Counted from the first letter of the stretch, positions 56,024 through 64,000 are shown. The stretch is 64,000 nt of DNA from Pontibaca methylaminivorans (GCF_900156525.1 NZ_FTPS01000001.1:1364001-1428000); one strand, 5' to 3'. Made by a program: numbers and translations. Notes: a model not told the origin generated them from the sequence alone.

Positions 56024-57547
56024 GTGGCCGACAAGACCGACTCTGAACCCAATGGCAACGACAAGGCCGAGAACGAGACGGACACAACCGCAAAACCCGC
56101 TGAATCCCCCCGGCCCGATGCCCGCGCAACACCGGACGAGACGAACGACTCCGGTGCGGAGGTGCCTCGCCCCGATGTGTCGCCCGCGGTGCCGGTCACG
56201 GATGGGGGCGGGGATAACGGTGCGGATGACGCGACGCCCGGCGGGGACCTGCCCGATCCGGAGACGCCCGACCGGCCCGCAACGCCGGGCAGCTTTGACG
56301 GTGCCCGGAAATCCGACCCCTGGGCAACGGGTGCGGCCGGTTCCACGCCGCCGGCGCCCGAATCCTCTGCCGAATCTCCCGCCGAATCCCTCATCGACGA
56401 CAGGCCGGAGGACGCTGCGGACAAGACCGCAGCAGACAAAACGGACGTGCCCGGTGCCCTGCCGGGGCTGGACACACAGGACGAGCGAGCCGCCGGGCAG
56501 CGGCGCGGCGGGTTTCTTCCGGCGCTTCTTGGCGGGGTTCTCGCGGCGCTTCTCGGCTTTTTCGCCGGTCGGGCCGATCTGATCGACCGTTTCCTGCCCG
56601 AAGACCTCCGTTCCTCTGCGCAAAGCGGCGACCTGGCCGATCTGCGCGGCGAAATCGCCGCCCGGGACGAGGCCATCCGCGACCTGCGGGCCGGGATCGA
56701 CAGCCTTCAGGCCATGGTCGGAGAGGACAATGCCGATGACACCGGCCCCGACATGTCCGCGCTGACCGAGCCGCTTTCCGACCAGATCGCCGAACTTTCC
56801 GGTCGGCTTGATGATACCGACACGGCCATCGCCGCGCTCGACGAGCGTATCGAGCGGCTGGGCAATCGCCCTGCGGGCGCCGCCCCGGATGAACTCGCCG
56901 CGGATTGGGAAGTCAGGCTCGACACGCTGCGCGAAACCATGTCGGACCAGGTGGCCGAGCAGATGTCCGACCAGCGGGCCGAGATGGAAACCCTGCTGGC
57001 CGAGGCACGGCGCATCGACGCCGAGGCCCGTGCCCGCGAAGCGGCGGCCGAAAGTGCCGCGCAGGCGGCCACCGGGCGCGATGTGCTGGCGCAGATCCGG
57101 GCGGCGCTCGATTCCGGGCGTCCCTATGCGGACCAGTTGCGCATGCTGGACGGGACCGGACTTTCGCCCCCGCCAGCACTTGCCGGAAGCGCTGCCGAGG
57201 GGGTCGCGACGCTGAATGCGCTTCAGTCCGAATTCCCGCCTGCCGCGCGCGAGGCGCTGGCTGCAGTGCGGGCGCAGGATGACGGCTCGCGCAGCTTCGG
57301 CACCTTCCTGCAGCGCCAGCTTGGTGCCCGCTCGGTCGCCCCGCGCGAAGGTGACGACCCCGACGCGATCCTGTCGCGCGCCGAGGCCGAACTGAACGGC
57401 GGCAACCTCGAAGCGGCGCTGGAGGAACTCGACATGCTTCCCGAGACAGCAGAACCCGCCCTTGCGGAGTGGCGCGCCCGCGCCGAGGGCCGCCTTGCCG
57501 CCATCCGGGCCGCCGACGATCTGGCGCAGAGCCTGAACAGCAACTGA
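56024..57547 (+). CDS. Alphaproteobacterial Mic60/mitofilin homologue
   Basis: 507 residues from a GTG at 56024. Residues 1-160 are an acidic, Asp/Pro/Thr-rich disordered arm, cytoplasmic. One membrane helix at about 163-182 (GFLPALLGGVLAALLGFFAG) is followed by a periplasmic coiled coil (about 200-350, 'GEIAARDEAIRDLRAGIDSLQ', 'EMETLLAEARRIDAEARAREA') and a C-terminal mitofilin-like domain (about 360-507, 'ALDSGRPYADQLRMLDG', 'ALEELDMLPETAEPALAEWRARAEGRLA'). Relatives shape inner and intracytoplasmic membranes and are the ancestors of mitochondrial Mic60. The location between hemD and hemY is the diagnostic synteny. Confidence 0.85.
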   Translation: MADKTDSEPNGNDKAENETDTTAKPAESPRPDARATPDETNDSGAEVPRPDVSPAVPVTDGGGDNGADDATPGGDLPDPETPDRPATPGSFDGARKSDPWATGAAGSTPPAPESSAESPAESLIDDRPEDAADKTAADKTDVPGALPGLDTQDERAAGQRRGGFLPALLGGVLAALLGFFAGRADLIDRFLPEDLRSSAQSGDLADLRGEIAARDEAIRDLRAGIDSLQAMVGEDNADDTGPDMSALTEPLSDQIAELSGRLDDTDTAIAALDERIERLGNRPAGAAPDELAADWEVRLDTLRETMSDQVAEQMSDQRAEMETLLAEARRIDAEARAREAAAESAAQAATGRDVLAQIRAALDSGRPYADQLRMLDGTGLSPPPALAGSAAEGVATLNALQSEFPPAAREALAAVRAQDDGSRSFGTFLQRQLGARSVAPREGDDPDAILSRAEAELNGGNLEAALEELDMLPETAEPALAEWRARAEGRLAAIRAADDLAQSLNSN

Positions 57548-57557
57548 AGGACATGCA

Positions 57558-59120
57558 ATGCTCTGGTCGCTGATCAAGATCCTGTTGTTCATCGCCGTCA
57601 TCGGCGCGCTTGCGCTCGGGGCGAGCCACCTCATGGACATCGAAGGCGGCGTGCAGGTCACCATGGCCGGCACCGAATATACCTTCGGCCCGCTGCACAC
57701 GGTGATCGCGCTGCTGCTGCTGGTTGTCGCGGTATGGCTTTTGCTGCTGGTGCTGTCCGGGCTGGTGGCGCTGTTCCGTTTTCTCAAGGGGGACGAGACC
57801 GCGCTGTCACGCCGCTTCGAGCGCAAGCGCGAGAAACGCGGGCTGCGGGCGGTGACCGAGGCGGTGCTGGCGCTGGCCTCGGGCGAGGGGCGCGCCGCGC
57901 TGAAGGAAGCGCGCCGGGTCGAGAAATACCTTGACGATCCGGCGCTTGCCGAACTGCTCAAGGCGCAGGCCGCCGAGCTTTCCGGCGAGACCGCGCTTGC
58001 CGCCGAAAGCTATCGCAAGCTGATCGAGAATGATCACACCCGTTTCGTCGGCGTGCGCGGCGCATTGCGGCAGCGGCTTGCGAAGGGCGATCGCGAGACG
58101 GCGCGCAAGCTGGCGGAACGGGCACTGGCGCTGAAGCCCGCCCATGAGGAAACGCAGGACATCCTGCTGCGGCTGCAGGCGCAGGCCCATGACTGGGCGG
58201 GCGCCCGCCAGACCCTGAGCGCGAAGCGCCGCTCGGGCACGATCCCGAAGGACGTCTATACGCGGCGCGACGCGGTGCTGGCGCTGTCCGAAGCGCGCGA
58301 CGTGATCCGGACCGATGCGGGGGTTGCGGCACAGGAAAGCGCGATCGAGGCGAACCGGCTGTCGCCCGACCTGATCCCGGCGGCGGTGATGGCCGCGCGC
58401 GCCTATATCGCGCAGGACCAGCAGCGCAAGGCGGCAAAGGTGATCCGCAAGGCGTGGGAGGTCCGCCCGCACCCCGATCTGGCCGCCGCATTCGCCGAAA
58501 TCCGCCCCGCCGAGACCCCGCAGGAGCGGCTTTCGCGCTTCGAGGCGCTGACCCGCACCCATCCCTATCATCAGGAAACCCGCCTGTTGCGGGCCGAACT
58601 GAATATCGCCGCCGAGGATTTTCCCGAGGCGCGCCGCGCGCTCGGCGATCTGACGGACGGTGACGGCGATGCGCGGGCCTTTACCCTGATGGCGGCCGTC
58701 GCGCGCGGCGAAGGCGCGTCGGATGCGGTGGTCGAGGGCTGGCTGACCCGTGCGCTGAACGCGCCGCGCGGCCCGCGCTGGGTCTGCGAGAACTGCCGGC
58801 ATGCCCATGCGGAATGGGCGCCGATCTGCAGCAACTGCCAGAGCTTCGACACTCTGAGCTGGAAAGCGTCCGAATCCCCGCGCCCGGGCGGCGACGTGCC
58901 GGCAAGCGTGGTGCAATCGAGCCTCCTGCCACTGATCGTCGGCCGCGATCCGGGTCCCGATATCGACCGCGATCCGGGGGAAGGGCCGGACCCGGAACCC
59001 GGCCCCGGCGGTGCCCCGGACCTGGGCCCGATACCCGAGGCCAATCTTGTCGATCTGCCGCGCGCCGGCGATCCCGATCAGGGCGGCACGGACAAAAGCG
59101 GCGACGCGGCGCGGAAATAA
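57558..59120 (+). CDS. hemY: HemY-like membrane protein with TPR region and C-terminal zinc ribbon
   Basis: 520 residues. Two N-terminal membrane helices (about 3-23 and 46-72, typical HemY_N) precede a helical TPR-like region to about 400 ('RLAKGDRETARKLAERALALKPAHEETQDILL', in parts). Residues 409-434 form a zinc ribbon of the CxxC-N10-CxxC type (C410, C413, C424, C427), followed by an acidic proline-rich tail. Despite the old gene name it is not the E. coli protoporphyrinogen oxidase and its role in heme synthesis is indirect. The ribbon after TPRs recalls the rubredoxin-like end of LapB/YciM. Ten bp after mic60, so the two are probably co-expressed. Confidence 0.85.
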   Translation: MLWSLIKILLFIAVIGALALGASHLMDIEGGVQVTMAGTEYTFGPLHTVIALLLLVVAVWLLLLVLSGLVALFRFLKGDETALSRRFERKREKRGLRAVTEAVLALASGEGRAALKEARRVEKYLDDPALAELLKAQAAELSGETALAAESYRKLIENDHTRFVGVRGALRQRLAKGDRETARKLAERALALKPAHEETQDILLRLQAQAHDWAGARQTLSAKRRSGTIPKDVYTRRDAVLALSEARDVIRTDAGVAAQESAIEANRLSPDLIPAAVMAARAYIAQDQQRKAAKVIRKAWEVRPHPDLAAAFAEIRPAETPQERLSRFEALTRTHPYHQETRLLRAELNIAAEDFPEARRALGDLTDGDGDARAFTLMAAVARGEGASDAVVEGWLTRALNAPRGPRWVCENCRHAHAEWAPICSNCQSFDTLSWKASESPRPGGDVPASVVQSSLLPLIVGRDPGPDIDRDPGEGPDPEPGPGGAPDLGPIPEANLVDLPRAGDPDQGGTDKSGDAARK

Positions 59121-59192
59121 CGCTTTCCAGAGCGCCGCACCGGTGCTATCAGCGCTGCGCGCGACGCCGCCGGCGGCGCACGCGCACACGGG

Positions 59193-59268
59193 GCCGATGT
59201 AGCTCAGCTGGTAGAGCAACGCATTCGTAATGCGTGGGTCGGGGGTTCGAGTCCCTTCATCGGCACCA
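59193..59268 (+). tRNA. tRNA-Thr (anticodon CGT)
   Basis: A complete cloverleaf can be drawn: acceptor GCCGATG (59193-59199) pairs with CATCGGC (59258-59264), D arm AGCTCAGCTGGTAGAGC, anticodon stem ACGCA/TGCGT with loop TTCGTAA, giving anticodon CGT that reads ACG, T arm with GGTTCGAGTCC, discriminator A and encoded CCA (59266-59268). The 190 bp that follow up to the next gene contain nothing recognised; no att-like repeat of the tRNA 3' end is seen. Confidence 0.96.
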
Positions 59269-59457
59269 TTCCTCACGACGATGATCCGACATGTCAGCCA
59301 ATGCCGAGGGACAGGCGTTCAATGTCCGGCGCCATCTTTTCGGCGCTTGGCATCGGGCTCGCGCGCATCAGGCAACGGGCAGTCACCAATTCTTGATCTT
59401 CAATCGACAAGAGGCAAAACTGCTTCGGGAGTGACATGGCCCGTGCTGGAGACGTGA

Positions 59458-60264
59458 ATGAGAGTTGTTACACTTGTGCTTGTTGGTTCATTGACATTTG
59501 CCAGCCCCGTCATTGCCTGGCCATGGGGCGGCGACAAGGAGCTGGATTTCTCGTCTGTTGAAACGATGCAGAAATCCGTGGACGCGGTGACAAGGGATAT
59601 GTCACCCGACGACAAGAAGGCATTCGGGCAAGCGCTTCTGGCGATCCTGATGGAAAGGAATCCCGTCACGGGCGCAGCCGAGCCGGGCTTTCCTCAACTC
59701 ATGGCCATGGGGCAACTGGGCGACAGCTTCTATGACGGGATGAACGTCTGGATGTCGGGGGTTACGGTCGATGAAGTAAAGGCGAAGGCAACCGCCCTTG
59801 CGGCACGGGACGCGGCCCAGGCGGATGCGGCCGCGACCGCAGAAGCCGAAAAGCAAAGGAAGGCCGAGGCGCTTGCAGCCCAACAGCAATGCCTGAATGA
59901 CCGGATCGCCCTTTCCAATGTGCGGGTGGAAAAAGGCGCTTATTCACACAACCTGACCTTTGATATCACCAACGGCCTTTCCTTTGCCATCAGCGGGGTT
60001 CAATTCGAATATGTGGTGAGGCAGGACGGCAGGTCGGTTCCGATCAGCAAGGACAAAAGCTCGTTTTCCATTTCCGGCGGTGTCGAGCCCGGCGAGACGA
60101 AATCCCTGTCCTACCATTACTCCGGCCCGGCGGGAGAGGCCGGAAAGACGTTCGTCGAAACCCGGATGATAAATGCGTTCGATGCCGTCGAGCGTCCGTT
60201 GCTGGACACGAACACAATGTATATGGGCAGACCGGAAGGGTTTTCCGACCAGACATGCGAGTGA
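59458..60264 (+). CDS. Exported protein of unknown function (possible DUF6694-like N-terminal part)
   Basis: 268 residues from the ATG at 59458 with GGAG at 7-base spacing. A signal peptide (VVTLVLVGSLTFASPVIA, cleavage before WPW) is followed by a helical region ('SSVETMQKSVDAVTRDMSPDDKKAFGQALLAIL' in parts, then 'MNVWMSGVTVDEVKAKA') that resembles small DUF6694-type exported domains in its 'count and cap' pattern. A 40-residue Ala/Lys/Gln coiled coil precedes a beta-rich C-terminal domain ('SNVRVEKGAYSHNLTFDITNGLSFAISGVQFEYVV', in parts) like an FxLYD/immunoglobulin-like fold. Base composition is slightly lower in GC than its neighbours. Function unknown; single-gene unit after the tRNA. 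Confidence 0.7.
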   Translation: MRVVTLVLVGSLTFASPVIAWPWGGDKELDFSSVETMQKSVDAVTRDMSPDDKKAFGQALLAILMERNPVTGAAEPGFPQLMAMGQLGDSFYDGMNVWMSGVTVDEVKAKATALAARDAAQADAAATAEAEKQRKAEALAAQQQCLNDRIALSNVRVEKGAYSHNLTFDITNGLSFAISGVQFEYVVRQDGRSVPISKDKSSFSISGGVEPGETKSLSYHYSGPAGEAGKTFVETRMINAFDAVERPLLDTNTMYMGRPEGFSDQTCE

Positions 60265-60507
60265 GCGCCGGGGCGGCCCGACAGATTTCCCGGCAGCGCC
60301 CCCGCCCGGCGACCCTGCATGGCACAATGTGCGGAAAATCCTGCTTTTTCGGCGGGCCGGATCGTGGCAGCATCCGGTCAGGCGCCGAGGACTCCCTTGC
60401 GTTGGGAACGGGTCCGGGCATGAGTGGTTGGCAGCCTTGCTCTGCCGGGGCTTGATCGGGCAGCTCGGCCTCGTGTGACGACACGACATTTGCGCCGGAG
60501 GGGCGAT

Positions 60508-61779
60508 ATGCTGCGAATTGGTTTCTTCATTCCCGAATTTCCCGGGCAGACCCATATATTCCTTTGGCGTGAACGTCAGGCGCTGGCCGAACTGGGGATC
60601 GAAACCGACCTGATTTCCACCCGGCTGCCGCCGCGCGCCGTGACCTCGCATGCCTGGGCGGCCGAGGCGCAGCGCCAGACCCGTTACCTCCTGCCGGTCG
60701 GGATGGCGGGGATGGCCGCCGCCCTGGCCGAGATGCTGCGCAACCCGGCCGGCGCCCTGCGCGGGATTGCCGCCGCCATGCGGGCGGAAACGACGGGGGG
60801 TGCGAAACAGCGGCTGCGCATGCTGGGCCTGCTGCTCATGGGGGCGCGGCTCAAGCGGATCGCGCGGCAGCAGGGCTGGAATCATGTCCATACCCATAGC
60901 TGCGCCGACAGCCTGAACATCGCCATGCTGGCCGAGCGCCTGGGCGGTCCCGGTTACAGCCTCACGCTGCATGGCCCGACGCTCGAGGGCTACGGCGTCA
61001 ATCAGCGGCAGAAATGGCGCCATGCACGCTTTGCCACGATCATCTCGCGGGTGCTGATGCGCGAGGCCGAGCGGCAGATCGGCGTGGACCTTCCGTCGGT
61101 CATCAACCTGGCGCCGATGGGGGTGGACCTTGAGCAGATCCGCCGCGCAACGCCCTGGCAGGCGCCGGACGCCACCGGTCCGATACGGATCTTTTCCTGC
61201 GGGCGGCTCAACGCGGTGAAGGGGCACGACGATCTGGTCGAGGTCATATCGCTGCTGCGGGATCGCGGCCTTGACGCACGGCTCGAGATTGCGGGCGAGG
61301 ACGAACAGGGCGGATCGGGCTATCGGCGCGAACTAGAAGCCCTGATTGTGCAGCGGGGGCTTGGCGATCAGGTTCGGCTGCTGGGCGCAGTCAGCGAAAC
61401 CGTGGTGCGCGAATCGCTGGAGCGGGCGCATATCTTCGCTCTGGCCAGCCTGAACGAGGGCATCTCGGTCGCGATCATGGAGGCCATGGCGATGGAGATG
61501 CCGGTGGTCGTGACCGATGTCGGCGGCAATCACGAACTGATCGACAGCGGCCATGACGCGATTCTCGTCCCCGCCTCGGATCCGGCGGCGATGGCCGACG
61601 AAATCGCGGGGCTGATCGCAGATCCGGGGCGCGCCGCACGGCTGGCCCGGGCGTCGCGGGCGCGAGTCGCGGCCGATTTTCATCACCGGCGCAGTGCCGA
61701 AGCGGTGGCCGACGGCCTGGCCCGAACCCTCCCCGGCGCGCCGTCTCTGGCTCCCGCGCCCGCGACACCGGGGGTCTGA
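60508..61779 (+). CDS. Glycosyltransferase, GT4 family (GT-B fold)
   Basis: 423 residues from the ATG at 60508 (GGAGGGG site); the open frame reaches further upstream without a ribosome site. The N-terminal half has 'IGFFIPEFPGQTHIFLWRERQALAELG', typical of exopolysaccharide transferases, and 'HVHTHSCADSLNIAMLAERLG'. The C-terminal donor domain shows 'RIFSCGRLNAVKGHDDLVEVI', the 'LLGAVSETVVRESLERAHIFALASLNEGISVAIMEAMAMEMPVVVTDVGGNHELI' block (seen in parts) with the ExxxxxxxE catalytic pattern (EGISVAIME) and 'GHDAILVP'. It adds a sugar to a surface polysaccharide or lipid; no other polysaccharide genes are beside it, so the acceptor is unknown. The 243 bp upstream hold no feature I can support. 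Confidence 0.85.
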   Translation: MLRIGFFIPEFPGQTHIFLWRERQALAELGIETDLISTRLPPRAVTSHAWAAEAQRQTRYLLPVGMAGMAAALAEMLRNPAGALRGIAAAMRAETTGGAKQRLRMLGLLLMGARLKRIARQQGWNHVHTHSCADSLNIAMLAERLGGPGYSLTLHGPTLEGYGVNQRQKWRHARFATIISRVLMREAERQIGVDLPSVINLAPMGVDLEQIRRATPWQAPDATGPIRIFSCGRLNAVKGHDDLVEVISLLRDRGLDARLEIAGEDEQGGSGYRRELEALIVQRGLGDQVRLLGAVSETVVRESLERAHIFALASLNEGISVAIMEAMAMEMPVVVTDVGGNHELIDSGHDAILVPASDPAAMADEIAGLIADPGRAARLARASRARVAADFHHRRSAEAVADGLARTLPGAPSLAPAPATPGV

Positions 61780-61791
61780 CGCCGCGGTCCG

Positions 61792-62064
61792 TCAGCCGCC
61801 GATACGCGTTTCTATTGCCCGCTCCAGCAGGCTCGTGTGCATTTCCTGCCTTATCTTCTCTGCAACGTCATTCACCCATGAGTTGTCCGGGTAAAGCGCC
61901 AGCGACTTTTCGATATACAGGTGAACGTCCCGCAGGGCGGCTTCGATGCTTTCGGTTTCGTCGGGTTCGAATTCGACATCGGACAGGTAATCGGACGCAT
62001 TGCGGGCAAATTCCGAAACCTGCGCGGTCTTGCGGATGATTTCGTCCAGGCTTTTCGGCTCCAT
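61792..62064 (-). CDS. Small conserved-looking hypothetical protein
   Basis: 90 residues, soluble, mostly helical, acidic ('DYLSDVEFEPDETESIEAALRDVHLYIEKSLALYPDNSWVNDVAEKI' in parts). No family recognised. A ribosome site (GGAGG, 7 bases upstream of the ATG at 62064) and clean coding-type third-position GC support it as real. Convergent with the glycosyltransferase gene. Confidence 0.6.
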   Translation of the reverse strand: MEPKSLDEIIRKTAQVSEFARNASDYLSDVEFEPDETESIEAALRDVHLYIEKSLALYPDNSWVNDVAEKIRQEMHTSLLERAIETRIGG

Positions 62065-62149
62065 GACCTCCTCCGTTACGCGCGCCGGCGATTGCGGCCG
62101 GCCTCTCTCCCGATTCTAGGCCGCCGCCCGCCGTCTCCAAGTGCCGCTG

Positions 62150-62470
62150 TCAGGGCAGGCGCCTTTCCGCGCGGGGCATATCCGCAGAACGGGCGGTGTT
62201 TGCGGCGCCGACGGGCGGGCCGGGCCGCGCTCTCCGGCGCCAGAACCGATCCACGATTTCCCGGGTCCAGCCGATGGTGCGGGCCCGGTTCGGGCGCAGC
62301 CAGGCCCAGTTTATCATCCCCGCGGGCACGCCGATGACCAGGCCGATCACCCCCGCCCAGACAAAGGTCCAGACGTTGATTTCACCCATCGCAAGCCCCG
62401 CCGTCATGGCGACGCCGGCAACACAGGCCACCCAGAGATGAATCAACAGGATGCGAAGCAGCGGAACCAT
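62150..62470 (-). CDS. Small two-helix membrane protein of unknown function
   Basis: 106 residues. Two membrane segments (residues about 4-26 'LLRILLIHLWVACVAGVAMTAG' and about 33-55 'VWTFVWAGVIGLVIGVPAGMINW') are followed by a basic tail (FWRRRARPGPP). GGAGGACACC precedes the ATG at 62470. Many Rhodobacterales encode similar short two-helix proteins; none has a known role. It is on the same strand as the 90-residue gene and 85 bp upstream of it. Confidence 0.6.
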   Translation of the reverse strand: MVPLLRILLIHLWVACVAGVAMTAGLAMGEINVWTFVWAGVIGLVIGVPAGMINWAWLRPNRARTIGWTREIVDRFWRRRARPGPPVGAANTARSADMPRAERRLP

Positions 62471-62881
62471 GGTGTCCTCCTTTACCGATCGTTTCGGTCC
62501 CCGGCCCGGCGGGCGAAAACGGCCCGCCTGCGGTCGCGGCCTGGTGTCGCACCTGCGACGGCGGGGCCGGGGCTACATGACATCAACGCCCGCATTGTCG
62601 TCTTGTTCCCCGAAATCATGGTGGTCCGCCTGCAAATCCTTGGAAAACCGCGAATGATCGTGGCAGGAGGAGCCATGCCGCCGATCCGCCGCCGCCATCT
62701 GCCCTCGCTCGTGTTCAAAGGCCGTCGGGACGATTGGATGATATCGCGTATCGCGCGGCGGCTGCCTGTGCATCGCGGGCCGGCGGCCTGATCGGTGATC
62801 CAGCCGGATCCGGGTGCGCTGGTGCGAATGCCGCGCGCGGGACGAATGAGCGGACGCCGGCGCTGACGGGCCCCTGTCCGG
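62471..62881. other. 411-bp gap between the two-helix protein and mrpG
   Basis: This stretch holds one small candidate reading frame (62675-62791, listed separately) and otherwise nothing I can name. Promoters for the divergent neighbours probably lie here. No inverted repeat with a T tract was found. Confidence 0.5.
62675..62791 (+). CDS. Candidate 38-residue basic small protein
   Basis: The ATG at 62675 follows AGGAGG (62665-62670), a very good ribosome site, and opens a 38-codon frame rich in Arg (MPPIRRRHLPSLVFKGRRDD start). The product would be strongly basic. Arg-rich frames are common by chance in GC-rich DNA, so the ribosome site is the only real support. Confidence 0.3.
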   Translation: MPPIRRRHLPSLVFKGRRDDWMISRIARRLPVHRGPAA

Positions 62882-63253
62882 TCAGTCGCGAGGTGGGGTA
62901 AAGTGCGCCCGCTGCACCGGCGGCAGGGTCGGATCCTCCTTGGTGCGGTCGCGCCGCAGCGCTGCGCGCCCCAGCGTGATCAGCGTCGCCGGGGTCGTGG
63001 CCACCACCAGCACCACGATCACCAGCTCATGCAGGACCACGCGCCCGCCGAGAAAGGAAAACAGCAGCGCCGAGGCCATCGCGATCAGCGTCACCCCGAG
63101 CGTCGTGCCCAGCGTCGGCGCATGCAGGCGCTGATAGAAGGACTGCAGGCGGATCAGCCCGACCGCGCCCAGAAAGGCAAGGGTGGAGCCGAGGATCAGC
63201 AGCACCGCGACCAGCACCAGCACAAGAGGGGGAAGGGCGTCGAAACGGCTCAT
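62882..63253 (-). CDS. mrpG: Mrp/Mnh/Pha-type Na+(K+)/H+ antiporter subunit G
   Basis: 123 residues, three membrane helices. The subunit-G pattern '[31 protein letters not shown]' (seen in parts) and '[25 protein letters not shown]' is distinctive. Last gene of the mrp operon in this window, overlapping mrpF by 4 bp. The soluble tail ([20 protein letters not shown]) is cytoplasmic or periplasmic. Confidence 0.92.
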   Translation of the reverse strand: MSRFDALPPLVLVLVAVLLILGSTLAFLGAVGLIRLQSFYQRLHAPTLGTTLGVTLIAMASALLFSFLGGRVVLHELVIVVLVVATTPATLITLGRAALRRDRTKEDPTLPPVQRAHFTPPRD

Positions 63254-63531
63254 TCGATCACCTCGCCGCGCATGAGGAATTTTGCCAGCGAAACCGTGGT
63301 CACGAAACCAAGCAGCGCGATCACCAGCGCCGCCTCGAAAAAGAACGGGCTGGCATAGCGCATCCCCAGAACGATGATCAGCAGGAGCGCGATGAAATAC
63401 ATCGTGTCCATGCCCAGCACCCGGTCCTGCGCCCGCGGGCCGAGCATCATCCGCCAGCAGGCCAGCACCAGCGCCGCCCCGAGCGCGACCTGCGCATAGA
63501 CAAAGGCGATCTGCAGGAACAGCAGGCTCAT
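63250..63531 (-). CDS. mrpF: Mrp/Mnh/Pha-type antiporter subunit F
   Basis: 93 residues, three membrane helices. '[32 protein letters not shown]' and '[28 protein letters not shown]' (in parts) are typical of subunit F. Overlaps mrpE and mrpG by 4 bp each. Confidence 0.92.
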   Translation of the reverse strand: MSLLFLQIAFVYAQVALGAALVLACWRMMLGPRAQDRVLGMDTMYFIALLLIIVLGMRYASPFFFEAALVIALLGFVTTVSLAKFLMRGEVIE

Positions 63532-63989
63532 TCGAAGATCTCCAGCAAAAGCGCCTCGTAGCGTTCGTGGATCTGCCGGGTGAGATAGGCCGCGTCGATC
63601 AGGTCGAGCACATGCAGCATCAGCCGGCCGCTTTCGGGGTCATATTCTACCCAGGTCGTGCCCGGTGTCGAGGTGATGATCACCGCCAGCACGGTCAGCG
63701 CATGGCGGTCGCGCAGGGACATGTCCAGTTCGAGAAAGCTCGCCCGCGCGGCACAGGCGTCGGGCCCGGACAGGATCAGCCGGACCACGGCGATGTTCGA
63801 GCGCACGACATCGACGGAAACGATCCCCAGAAGCCGGATCACCTTGGTCCAGTTGCGGATGCGCACCGCTGGCATGCCGAGCGGCGCCATGGCGAGCCCC
63901 GCGATCAGCGCCACCGCCGCCCCGAGCAGCGCCATGCCCACCGAAAACCGGGTCAGCAGCAGCCAGGCAAGCAGCAGCGTGGCCGACAT
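63528..63989 (-). CDS. mrpE: Mrp/Mnh/Pha-type antiporter subunit E
   Basis: 153 residues with two N-terminal membrane helices and a soluble C-terminal part: '[26 protein letters not shown]' and '[37 protein letters not shown]' (in parts) match subunit E. Mrp complexes exchange Na+ or K+ for H+ and give salt and alkali tolerance. The remaining subunits (A to D) should lie beyond the right edge, upstream. Confidence 0.92.
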   Translation of the reverse strand: MSATLLLAWLLLTRFSVGMALLGAAVALIAGLAMAPLGMPAVRIRNWTKVIRLLGIVSVDVVRSNIAVVRLILSGPDACAARASFLELDMSLRDRHALTVLAVIITSTPGTTWVEYDPESGRLMLHVLDLIDAAYLTRQIHERYEALLLEIFE

Positions 63990-64000
63990 CAGCGGATGGG
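63989..64000 (-). CDS. 3' end of the preceding mrp gene, probably mrpD (fragment)
   Basis: Reading the minus strand into the window gives CCC ATC CGC TGA, whose stop shares one base with the mrpE start (TGATG). This one-base overlap is typical of mrp operons, and the upstream gene is expected to be mrpD. Only three codons are visible. Confidence 0.4.
   Translation of the reverse strand, partial: PIR

Noticed and set aside
59269-59457. Attachment site or integrase remnant after tRNA-Thr
   Set aside because: No second copy of the tRNA 3' end and no integrase-like frame were found downstream; a 24-codon frame there has no ribosome site.
60400-60430. EcfG-like site upstream of the glycosyltransferase
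   Set aside because: A GGAAC is present but the expected -10 CGTT is not at 16 or 17 bases; only GTTG is found.

Overview
The window reads as a gene-dense, high-GC chromosomal segment from an alphaproteobacterium, most probably a member of the Rhodobacterales. The support is the hallmark gene order rather than any database search: parB-parA-rsmG-mnmG-mnmE-rho next to maf-aroE-coaE-dnaQ-secB, the regB | senC-regA redox module close to ahcY, the hemD-mic60-hemY block, and a sitABCD metal importer. Nothing phage-like, no transposase, no CRISPR array and no rRNA operon was seen.

Layout, left to right. 1-5.8 kb: the start of a peptide/nickel-type ABC binding protein (cut by the window edge), a Na/Pi cotransporter, a secreted acidic PRC-barrel protein with a likely EcfG-type general-stress promoter, and a DmdA/GcvT-like one-carbon enzyme. 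5.8-10.5 kb: an SLC13 permease, panC and the minCDE division-site operon. 10.6-15.2 kb (minus strand): a DUF4168 exported protein, a composite sensor kinase with a degenerate CheB domain, grpE and hrcA. 15.3-17.8 kb: rph-rdgB-hemW.

17.8-28.2 kb is the probable replication-origin neighbourhood. Genes left of about 25.2 kb (parB, parA, rsmG, mnmG, mnmE, rho, hemJ) run leftwards. Genes right of about 25.56 kb (maf, aroE, coaE, dnaQ) run rightwards. The divergent gap between them has an AT-rich stretch, a perfect DnaA box plus near matches, and a full CtrA-type TTAA-N7-TTAAC site. Two perfect 16-bp parS palindromes lie inside rsmG and at the start of mnmG. This is the strongest systems-level feature of the window: origin, ParABS segregation and a cell-cycle regulator site within 8 kb.

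28-41.5 kb: protein-quality and repair genes (secB, fxsA, a Tim44-like protein, an Smr protein, hslU, hslV, trxA, addA, addB) followed by a tightly overlapped tsaE-amgK-murU set that suggests peptidoglycan-sugar recycling. 41.5-49.4 kb: a membrane PAS protein, the RegB/RegA redox two-component system with the copper chaperone SenC, a YggS-type PLP protein, a small lipoprotein, an HD hydrolase and ahcY with a clear terminator. 49.4-53 kb: sitABCD with two direct repeats upstream that look like a Fur/Mur-type operator. 53-59.3 kb: gpsA-tsaD, and divergently hemD-mic60-hemY, then tRNA-Thr(CGT). 59.4-64 kb: an exported protein of unknown function, an orphan GT4 glycosyltransferase, two small minus-strand proteins, and the end of an Mrp-type Na+/H+ antiporter operon (mrpE, F, G) that continues beyond the right edge.

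No clearly undescribed multi-gene system was found. The best leads are the origin with a CtrA box, the CheB-without-CheR kinase, the DmdA-like enzyme that lacks the usual DmdA motif, and the zinc-ribbon HemY. All family assignments come from reading the translated sequences and remembered family signatures; no alignments were run.
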